Assembly: GCA_030620735.1 (NCBI GenBank)
Contig: JAUXDV010000093.1
Span: 1-7,453 of the forward strand
Origin: Gammaproteobacteria bacterium
GTDB lineage: Bacteria; Pseudomonadota; Gammaproteobacteria; Chromatiales; Chromatiaceae
Direction: 5' to 3'
DNA: 7,453 nt
Part shown: positions 1 to 5,094 of the stretch, piece by piece
Position numbering within the stretch: position 1 is the stretch's first letter
Layout: every line of letters begins with the position of its first letter
Notes under the pieces: model-generated
Told to the model about the DNA's origin: nothing
What the model saw: the letters and a program-made list of their open reading frames with translations, nothing else
Database searches by the model: none
Made by a program: the position numbers and the translations under genes

Positions 1-2880
1 TGGTATGACGCGGCGTCTTGCCGCATACAGCGTGGCATGCAGCACGCTCATACCGGCCTGCATGCGTGCATTGGCTGCAGAGATCAGGACGATGGCGGCG
101 TTCACCGCGATGCCTGCGAGGGCGACGACCCCATATAGTGTATACAGGCTCAGCGGATTGTTGGTGATGAACATGCCGAATACCACCCCGGTAAATGCCA
201 TCGGCACAGTTGCCAGGATCATGAAGGGCTGCCAGTAACTGCGAAACTGGGTGCCGAGTATCAGGTACATCAGGCCGATGCCAAAAATAAACAGCACACC
301 GATCGAGTCCATGCTCTCCTGGATATCATCCAGTTCGCCGGAGAAGTCGAGGTCAATATCCGGGTATTTTGATTGATAGGTGCTCCACTTCTCGTTCAGG
401 CGCGCATTGGCCGTGACAGTATCGATGAGTGTGTCATCGAGATCGGCCTCGACGGTGATGGCGCGCCGGAAGTTGTAGTGGCGGATGTTGCCCAAACCCT
501 GCTGACGCGATTCGCGCACCAGTTCACCCAGCGGTATGCTGCCGCCATCGGAGAGAGGCAGGCGGAAATTCAGCAGTTCGGCAATATCGGCATCGAGACT
601 GTTGCCCGCTTTGACACGCACCTCCAGCTTCTCTCCGGCGTCACGCATCTCGGCGACCTGGATGCCGTCGACCAGCAGCTGGATGCTGCGGTTGACCTCG
701 AGGGGGTTCAGGCCGGCGCGATTGATGGCGTCTTCATCGAGTATCAGCACCATCTCCGAGCGGCCCCGGCTGGCGTCATCCTCGATATCCTTGACGCCCT
801 CGATGGATGCAAGGATTTGCCGGATAGTGTTTGCCGCAGCGCGTATTTCGTCATAGCGATCACCGCGCACCTTGACGCTGATCGGCTTGGCGGTTGGCGG
901 CCCGCCCGACATGCGCATGAAAGAGATCTGCATCGGTCCCGGGGTGTTGATGACCTCTTCCCGCATCGATTCGATCATCTCATCGACGCTGCGCAGGTCG
1001 GCCGTTTTGGGATTCAGGCCAACCAGGATCTGCCCGTATTGATCACCGAGACGGGGCTCCATTTCGGTAAACATATTGCCGGAGTAGCTGATGATGGCGC
1101 GAGTCTCGCCGTCATGAACACGGGCTTTGACCTTCTGCTCGATCTGCAGCACCTTTTTCATGGTCTCTTCAAGCGGCGAGGCGGGGGGCATCTCGATGTT
1201 GATATAGAACAGCCGCAGCGGGTCGGCTGCAAAAAAGTCCATGCGCACCAGTCCGGCGGCGACGACGCCAATCGAGGAGAAAAACAGCAAAAACACCAGT
1301 GATAGCGACAGCCAGTGATGACGCATCGCCTTGATCAGGATGCGCACATAGGCAATCTGAATGCGGTGCGTAAATTTCAGGCGATAGCTGTGGATGCGCG
1401 ACGGTTTGGCAAAACTGATCTTGGCTGCAACTATATGCGCAGGCAGCATCCAGAACGCCTCGACAAGGGAGATCGCCAGGGCGATGGTGACCACCAGCGG
1501 GATCACGCGCATGAAATCTCCGAGAATGCCCGGCAGCAGCATCAGCGGCATGAATGCAGCCATGGTTGTGAGCACGGCGGTGGTCACCGGGCGGGCGACC
1601 TCGCGCAGCGATTCGACGGCTGCGGTGAAGGCGTCGACGCCATGTCGCAAACGATAGTAGATCGCCTCGACCACCACCACGGCATCATCCACCAGCATGC
1701 CGAGCACGATGACGATGCCGAGCAGCACCGTCACATTGAGGGTTTCACCAATCACGGAGAGCACCCAGAATGTTCCGGCAAGTACAAAGGGGATGCCGAT
1801 GGCGGTCAGCAATGCTATACGAGAGCCCAGAAATGCCCAGGCGACCAGCAACACCAGAGACAGACCGATGAGGGCATTTTTTTGCATCAGTCCGATCGAT
1901 TGGCGCGTCGGGATGGTTTGGTCATCTGTCAGCACCAGGTCGATGCCTGTCTGGTTCGACAGCAGGTTGCGGTTCTCGATATAGGTGGTGATGCGGTCGA
2001 CAACATCAAGCGTGTTGGCACCGGTCTGTTTCATGACCGCCAGCAGCACGGCGGGTCGCCCATCGAAACGCGCCAGTTGATCCGGCTCTTCACGGCTGCG
2101 CCTGATGTGCGCGACATGATCCAGCATGACCTCGCCCTCGGCGCCAATGACTGGACGGGTTGCAAGAAATCGCGGATCGCTGTTGCTGCCGGCAAGCCGG
2201 ACCAGCCAGTTCTCATTGCCGAGTCTGACGTCACCTGCTGCAATATCCTGGAAAAAACCAGTCACTGTATCCGCGACCTGGCCAGGCGATAGACCAAGCT
2301 GTTCAAGTGCTGCCGGGTCAAAGGCGACCTCCAGTTCCGGGTTTGCCAGACCGATGGCATCGACGCGATCGACGCCGCCAAGTCGCTCCAGATCTTTTTC
2401 GATATTGCGCGCCTGGATGCGCAGGTTTTCATCATCCGCCATACCGACGACGGCAATGGACGCGGAAGGAAAAGCGTTTGCGCTGGTGATCTCCAGAATA
2501 ATCGGATCGGCGGCGGCATCAGGCAGCTCATCCTGTTTGTTCTGGATTTCACGCCGTAAATCACTGATGCGCTTGTCGAACAGACGTTCGCCGATATCTT
2601 CGAAGCGAACCAGGATGCTGGAAACCGATTCGCGGCTGTTGGAGGAGAGGAACTTGATATCCTGCACCTTGCGCACAGCATCCTCGAGTGGATCCGTGAC
2701 CTTTTTTTCGACATCGAGCGCAGCTGCCCCCGGCAGTATCGTGGTGATAACGATCCAGTTGAAATTGATGGTCGGGTCCTGCTGTCTCGGCAACAGTTGG
2801 TAGGAGAGCAGCCCGACAACCAGCACCAGCACGAAGGTGAGGTTGGCAAGAACGTGGTTTCGCAGCAATATATCCCACAT
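1..2880 (-). CDS. RND-family efflux pump, inner-membrane permease subunit (C-terminus beyond the left edge)
   Basis: Proton-driven RND transporter of the AcrB/HAE-1-like superfamily, which exports substrates from the periplasm or inner membrane through an adaptor and an outer membrane channel. My reading of the minus strand stays open for 960 codons to the edge; the usual length is about 1,020-1,050, so TM11-12 are missing. The start MWDILLRNHVLANLTFVLVL is typical, followed by TM1 (about 10-29) and the family motif PRQQDPTIN (31-39). Porter domain 1 covers about 40-330, TM2-6 about 335-485, TM7 about 523-545, porter domain 2 about 555-855, TM8-10 about 858-937. TM4 keeps the paired proton-relay aspartates in LGMLVDDAVVVVE (D398, D399). 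TM10 reads GIAVNAAIVLIS: Asn stands where AcrB has Lys940, as in many relatives, and the following Asn and the acidic residue further on are replaced by Ala and Ser. The ATG lies 6 bases after the adaptor stop with only a weak ribosome site, suggesting translational coupling. Substrate cannot be told. Confidence 0.95.
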   Translation of the reverse strand, partial: MWDILLRNHVLANLTFVLVLVVGLLSYQLLPRQQDPTINFNWIVITTILPGAAALDVEKKVTDPLEDAVRKVQDIKFLSSNSRESVSSILVRFEDIGERLFDKRISDLRREIQNKQDELPDAAADPIILEITSANAFPSASIAVVGMADDENLRIQARNIEKDLERLGGVDRVDAIGLANPELEVAFDPAALEQLGLSPGQVADTVTGFFQDIAAGDVRLGNENWLVRLAGSNSDPRFLATRPVIGAEGEVMLDHVAHIRRSREEPDQLARFDGRPAVLLAVMKQTGANTLDVVDRITTYIENRNLLSNQTGIDLVLTDDQTIPTRQSIGLMQKNALIGLSLVLLVAWAFLGSRIALLTAIGIPFVLAGTFWVLSVIGETLNVTVLLGIVIVLGMLVDDAVVVVEAIYYRLRHGVDAFTAAVESLREVARPVTTAVLTTMAAFMPLMLLPGILGDFMRVIPLVVTIALAISLVEAFWMLPAHIVAAKISFAKPSRIHSYRLKFTHRIQIAYVRILIKAMRHHWLSLSLVFLLFFSSIGVVAAGLVRMDFFAADPLRLFYINIEMPPASPLEETMKKVLQIEQKVKARVHDGETRAIISYSGNMFTEMEPRLGDQYGQILVGLNPKTADLRSVDEMIESMREEVINTPGPMQISFMRMSGGPPTAKPISVKVRGDRYDEIRAAANTIRQILASIEGVKDIEDDASRGRSEMVLILDEDAINRAGLNPLEVNRSIQLLVDGIQVAEMRDAGEKLEVRVKAGNSLDADIAELLNFRLPLSDGGSIPLGELVRESRQQGLGNIRHYNFRRAITVEADLDDTLIDTVTANARLNEKWSTYQSKYPDIDLDFSGELDDIQESMDSIGVLFIFGIGLMYLILGTQFRSYWQPFMILATVPMAFTGVVFGMFITNNPLSLYTLYGVVALAGIAVNAAIVLISAANARMQAGMSVLHATLYAARRRVIP

Positions 2881-2886
2881 GGCGGA

Positions 2887-3927
2887 TTACTCTGCCAGGC
2901 CTGAGAGGACGTCTTTGAGGTTGCTTTGCTCCTGCACGGAAATTGCATCGCCGTCACTAAGGCGCTGCCGGCCTTCGACAATCAGCAGACTCTCTGCAGG
3001 GAGGTCGATGACTGCAGGCTGCCCCTCGACTGCGCCTGCTACAGGGTGGAACCGGGCCTTGCCGCCGTCAACAATAAAAACGCCGAGCAGCTGGTTGCGT
3101 CTGACCAGGTAACCTGCCGGCAGCTGCAGCGGCCCTCCCTGCCACCGGACTCTTCCGGCAGCGCCAACAGGGGCACTCTCTTCGGAAAAGCGCAGCCGTA
3201 CTTCGCGGGTTCGTGTGCGTGAATCGATGACAGGCAGTATCCGCCGTAGGGTCAGTCGATACTCCTTGTTGAAAAATTCAAACCAGATGTTGCTGCTCTC
3301 CTTGAGGGTCTCACTCTCCTGTTCGCGAAGCCTGGCGGATATCTCGATGTCATCGAGCTGCACAAGTTTCAGGATCGGCGTTCCGATTGTGGCGAGGCTG
3401 CCGCTGCTGGCAAGCCGCTCTACCACCACCGCCCTGAAGGGTGCGCGGATTTGACAGCGATCCACCTGCAGTTGCGCCTGGCGTTGCGTCTCTTCGAGCA
3501 TGCGGTAGCGGGCGCTGTAACTCTCCCATTCACTCTTGCGCTGCTCCACACCCTCGTCACTGATGCCCTTTTTCAGTTTCAGGCCCTGGGCGCGCTTGAG
3601 CTGTGCGGCTGAAAAATCGCGTTCACTGGCGAGCTGCTCCATGCCTGCTTTCGCTGCGGCAAGCAGGGAGTCATAGTAACGGCAATCGAGTTGCGCCAGC
3701 AGGGTGTCAGGCTCGACGGTATCGCCGACTTTAACCGGAATAGAGTCGATGCGTGCGTTGATTTCTGCCGAGAGGGAGGGGGAGTTGCGAGCGATGACAG
3801 TGGCGGGAGCGCTGTGACGCGGCTGCTGCAGAAGATCACCGACAGCAACGACCGTAACCGGGACGGCAGCGAATACGTCGAAAAATGCAAACGCAGCCAT
3901 TATAGCGAGGTGGCGAAGTCTATTCAT
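2887..3927 (-). CDS. Periplasmic adaptor (membrane fusion protein) of the RND efflux operon
   Basis: HlyD/AcrA-type adaptor that bridges the RND pump encoded directly downstream and an outer membrane channel. The 346 residues fit the family. An N-terminal hydrophobic stretch (about 7-21, ending FAA) looks like a Sec signal; there is no lipobox cysteine, so it is probably not a lipoprotein and may be cleaved or membrane-anchored. The first lipoyl half lies at about 50-82 (INARIDSIPVKVGDTV, then LAQLDCR), the alpha-hairpin at about 84-153, and the second lipoyl half at about 155-190 (RCQIRAPF, GTPILKLVQLDD). Beta-barrel (about 191-262) and membrane-proximal domain (about 265-335) follow. At the hairpin tip, R112, L116 and S123 have the same spacing as the R-L-S motif of AcrA (R128, L132, S139), known to dock on TolC-type channels. 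Cysteines 82 and 158 flank the hairpin base. A GGAG sits 10 bases before the ATG. First gene of the operon. Confidence 0.93.
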   Translation of the reverse strand: MNRLRHLAIMAAFAFFDVFAAVPVTVVAVGDLLQQPRHSAPATVIARNSPSLSAEINARIDSIPVKVGDTVEPDTLLAQLDCRYYDSLLAAAKAGMEQLASERDFSAAQLKRAQGLKLKKGISDEGVEQRKSEWESYSARYRMLEETQRQAQLQVDRCQIRAPFRAVVVERLASSGSLATIGTPILKLVQLDDIEISARLREQESETLKESSNIWFEFFNKEYRLTLRRILPVIDSRTRTREVRLRFSEESAPVGAAGRVRWQGGPLQLPAGYLVRRNQLLGVFIVDGGKARFHPVAGAVEGQPAVIDLPAESLLIVEGRQRLSDGDAISVQEQSNLKDVLSGLAE

Positions 3928-3973
3928 GGATCCATATCTCCGTCATGGTGCTTCTCAATATCCCCATGCAGGA

Positions 3974-4019
3974 TCGCGGTCAGATGACCGCCATGGATGG
4001 TGGCAATGATTGTTCCTAC
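3974..4019 (-). repeat. Degenerate REP element, apparently split, upstream of the efflux operon
   Basis: The core TCGCGGTCAGATGACCGC (3974-3991) differs by one base from the REP core at 4921-4938. It forms a perfect 7-bp palindrome GCGGTCA/TGACCGC with two central bases. In the intact copy the core is followed directly by TCCTAC; here TCCTAC appears only at 4014-4019, after 22 extra bases. Either a short insertion split the element or the second match is chance. It would lie in the 5' leader of the efflux mRNA. Confidence 0.55.
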
Positions 4020-4030
4020 AATCTTATTGT
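4008..4030. promoter_or_regulatory. Candidate operator: two overlapping palindromes at the efflux promoter
   Basis: Two inverted repeats share a half-site. GATTGTTCCTACAATC (4008-4023) is a perfect 6-bp dyad with a 4-base centre, and ACAATCTTATTGT (4018-4030) is a perfect 5-bp dyad with a 3-base centre. A further CAAT at 4004-4007 adds a fourth half. The cluster covers the predicted transcription start and touches the -10 box of the minus-strand promoter, a place where TetR- or MarR-type repressors of efflux operons often bind. No regulator gene is in the window, so the binding protein is unknown. It could instead act as an RNA hairpin in the leader. Confidence 0.45.
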
Positions 4031-4054
4031 ATTTCCTCCATCCGTGGAGGTCAG
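4026..4054 (-). promoter_or_regulatory. Candidate sigma-70 promoter of the efflux operon
   Basis: On the minus strand CTGACC (4049-4054; 4 of 6 bases of the -35 consensus) is followed after exactly 17 bases by TACAAT (4026-4031; 5 of 6 bases of the -10 consensus). Transcription would start near 4019, giving a leader of about 90 bases before the adaptor ATG at 3927. The call rests on the sequence match only. Confidence 0.5.
4035..4050. promoter_or_regulatory. Perfect dyad within the promoter spacer
   Basis: CCTCCATCCGTGGAGG is a perfect 6-bp inverted repeat with a 4-base centre, lying almost exactly between the candidate -35 and -10 boxes of the efflux promoter. Dyads in this place are typical of MerR/SoxR-family sites, but those promoters have a stretched 19-20 base spacer and this one has 17. 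It is not followed by a T-run on either strand, so it does not look like an intrinsic terminator. Confidence 0.35.
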
Positions 4055-4097
4055 AAGTGCAGTTAACGCAGGAGCATTTTCCGGCTGACTACGATTG

Positions 4098-4113
4098 GAA
4101 TGCGATAGCATTC
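4098..4113. other. Short hairpin downstream of the 206-residue membrane protein gene
   Basis: GAATGCGATAGCATTC is a perfect 6-bp stem with a GATA (TATC on the minus strand) tetraloop, about 45 bases after the stop of the minus-strand gene at 4159-4779. It could help end that transcript or protect its 3' end, but no U-tract follows, so an intrinsic terminator is not supported. Apart from this hairpin, 4060-4158 shows nothing I recognise. Confidence 0.3.
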
Positions 4114-4158
4114 TACCCATAGAACACGGGGTCATTGAGCAGTTTTCTGCCTCGTCAA

Positions 4159-4779
4159 TCAGAACAGCAAATTACCATGTCCATAGGCTGTCATGCCCAG
4201 CAGCATCGGAAACGCCAGTGCGGTATTAACGCGTGAGGCCATCAATGCAACCTTCTTGGCTTTGACAATCTCCTCCGGAGTCGCCTGTTTGAGGCCGAGG
4301 ATCTTCTTCTGATTGGGCCAGATCAGGCCCCACACATTCAGTAACATGATGGTGCCGAGCCAGGCGCCCATTCCAAGCCACGCCATGTGTCCCGTGAAGC
4401 TGAAGTCATTGAAGGTGAAGGCTGCAGTGATGGCTTTGTGGCCACCACCGACTTGCACCAGGGCGCTCATCCCGGTCAGCCAGGTCAGCACCGCAGCCCA
4501 ACGAAACCAGAATAGCGCACGTGGGGCAACATATTTATTGATCGCAGCGGGACCGGGGCCTGCGTCACCATCAGCGAGCGCCTGGCCGACAGCAGGAACT
4601 TGTACGGCGTTGAAATAGAACAGCAGGCCGACCCAGGCGATGCCGACAATGACGTGCATCCATACCGTGATCTCGAGGCTATTGGGGTTGAAACCGCCAC
4701 CGTTGAGGGCGAAGGTCGCGAGTATGGCCAGCAGGATGCCGAGGATGACGGTTCCGCCGCGTGTAGAAAGGGGATTCAT
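4159..4779 (-). CDS. Small multi-helix membrane protein resembling the urate oxidase N-terminal (PuuD-like, DUF989) membrane domain
   Basis: A 206-residue inner-membrane protein with about five helices: roughly 10-26, 38-58, 91-110, 130-152 and 180-203. The stretch MHVIVGIAWVGLLFYFN (41-57) and the motif NVWGLIWPNQKKIL (148-161) recall the Urate_ox_N/DUF989 family, in which a membrane domain is joined to a cytochrome c domain in the urate hydroxylase PuuD. The cytochrome c part is absent here: there is no CXXCH motif, and indeed no cysteine, and the protein is much shorter than PuuD (about 400 residues). Urate oxidation is therefore not supported. Histidines 42, 114, 131 and 201 lie in or next to helices and could be haem or metal ligands; a CopD-like role is an alternative. 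A good ribosome site (GGAG, 7 bases before the ATG) supports the start. It appears to be transcribed alone, divergent from the DUF389 fusion gene and 231 bases upstream of the efflux operon on the same strand, so read-through is possible. Confidence 0.88.
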   Translation of the reverse strand: MNPLSTRGGTVILGILLAILATFALNGGGFNPNSLEITVWMHVIVGIAWVGLLFYFNAVQVPAVGQALADGDAGPGPAAINKYVAPRALFWFRWAAVLTWLTGMSALVQVGGGHKAITAAFTFNDFSFTGHMAWLGMGAWLGTIMLLNVWGLIWPNQKKILGLKQATPEEIVKAKKVALMASRVNTALAFPMLLGMTAYGHGNLLF

Positions 4780-4822
4780 GTTGTAACTCCGGTGATTGGG
4801 AATTGGTTTGAAAAGTCCGACT

Positions 4823-4850
4823 ATTCTAGTGGGTTATTTGATTTTTTCAA
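4823..4850 (-). promoter_or_regulatory. Candidate sigma-70 promoter of the 206-residue membrane protein gene
   Basis: On the minus strand TTGAAA (4845-4850) and TAGAAT (4823-4828) are separated by 16 bases, a good match to the sigma-70 consensus. Transcription would start near 4816, leaving a short leader of about 36 bases that contains the GGAG ribosome site at 4787-4790. Confidence 0.55.
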
Positions 4851-4853
4851 TCA
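4839..4853. promoter_or_regulatory. Inverted repeat overlapping the -35 box
   Basis: TGATTTTTTCAATCA is a perfect 5-bp dyad (TGATT/AATCA) around a 5-base centre and covers the -35 box of the minus-strand promoter. It resembles but does not match the FNR box spacing (TTGAT-N4-ATCAA). A regulator could bind here; the run of T bases makes chance symmetry fairly likely. Confidence 0.25.
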
Positions 4854-4880
4854 CTCATTGATTCCGCGCGTAACTCGATT

Positions 4881-4909
4881 GTTGCAGGAACGGCTATTTC
4901 GCCACGAGA
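4881..4909 (+). repeat. REP element copy 1 (degenerate)
   Basis: GTTGCAGGAACGGCTATTTC and the following GCCACGAGA align over their length with the REP copy at 4962-4991, with about five mismatches in the first 27 bases. The palindromic stem is weakened, so this is likely an older, decayed copy in the same orientation. Confidence 0.55.
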
Positions 4910-4920
4910 TGCGGTGTCAA

Positions 4921-4944
4921 TCGCGGTCAGACGACCGCTCCTAC
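4921..4944 (-). repeat. REP element copy 2, inverted relative to its neighbours
   Basis: TCGCGGTCAGACGACCGC followed by TCCTAC. The stem GCGGTC/GACCGC encloses the loop AGAC. It is the reverse complement of the copy at 4962-4985 except for four transitions, two of which are paired across the stem (C-G to T-A) and so keep base pairing. Head-to-head REP pairs of this kind are known from bacterial intergenic regions and are usually mobilised in trans by RAYT transposases; none is in this window. Confidence 0.75.
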
Positions 4945-4961
4945 GTTTGCGTTTGGGGATT

Positions 4962-4991
4962 GTTGTAGGAGCGGCCATTTGGCCGCGAATT
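4962..4991 (+). repeat. REP element copy 3 (best conserved)
   Basis: GTTGTAGGAGCGGCCATTTG followed by GCCGCGAATT. The stem GCGGCCA/TGGCCGC is a perfect 7-bp palindrome. With copy 2 it forms a 24-base arm inverted repeat around a 17-base spacer. It lies just before the candidate promoter of the plus-strand gene, and its last bases overlap a TTG codon that an ORF caller may take as the start of that gene. Confidence 0.8.
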
Positions 4992-5032
4992 GCTCGAGTT
5001 GATTGAAAAGTCGCTTGCCGGCGTCATGCTAT

Positions 5033-5061
5033 TTGAATATGAGTGCTGCTTGCTCTATTCT
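5033..5061 (+). promoter_or_regulatory. Candidate sigma-70 promoter of the pseudokinase-DUF389 gene
   Basis: TTGAAT (5033-5038) and TATTCT (5056-5061) are separated by exactly 17 bases. Transcription would start near 5068, about 27 bases before the ATG at 5095. Each box matches the consensus at four or five of six positions, so support is modest, but its placement agrees with the start chosen for the gene. Confidence 0.4.
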
Positions 5062-5094
5062 CACCGCATCCTGGAGAGTCTAGCGGTACCTTCA

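Noticed and set aside
373..2292. Two long plus-strand reading frames (373-1302 and 1315-2292), rich in His, Asp and Gln
   Set aside because: They lie antisense to the RND pump gene, whose conserved motifs read through the whole stretch. Their composition is that of a reverse-strand shadow and they have no recognisable domain.
1..2880. Possible frameshift or pseudogene in the pump
   Set aside because: I translated the minus strand codon by codon; the frame is open for 960 codons and the motifs appear in the expected order. It is cut only by the window edge.
2126..2981. Overlapping open frames on both strands around the pump start
   Set aside because: All are out of frame with the adaptor and pump, are rich in Ser and Arg, and show no family signature.
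4035..4113. Intrinsic terminators between the 206-residue gene and the efflux operon
   Set aside because: Both hairpins (4035-4050 and 4098-4113) lack a following T-run on either strand.
4159..4779. Urate hydroxylase (PuuD) as a functional name
   Set aside because: The cytochrome c domain is missing and the protein is about half the usual size, so only a distant membrane-domain resemblance is supported.
4839..4853. FNR/CRP-type box
   Set aside because: The halves TGATT/AATCA are five bases apart and do not fit TTGAT-N4-ATCAA. It is kept only as a low-confidence dyad.
4600..4968. Plus-strand open frame of 122 codons across the divergent region
   Set aside because: It is antisense to the 206-residue membrane protein gene, then crosses its promoter and two REP elements, and it has no recognisable motif.
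4881..4991. CRISPR array
   Set aside because: The three repeats alternate in orientation, vary in sequence and are palindromic; spacers are not of equal length and no cas gene is present. They are REP elements.
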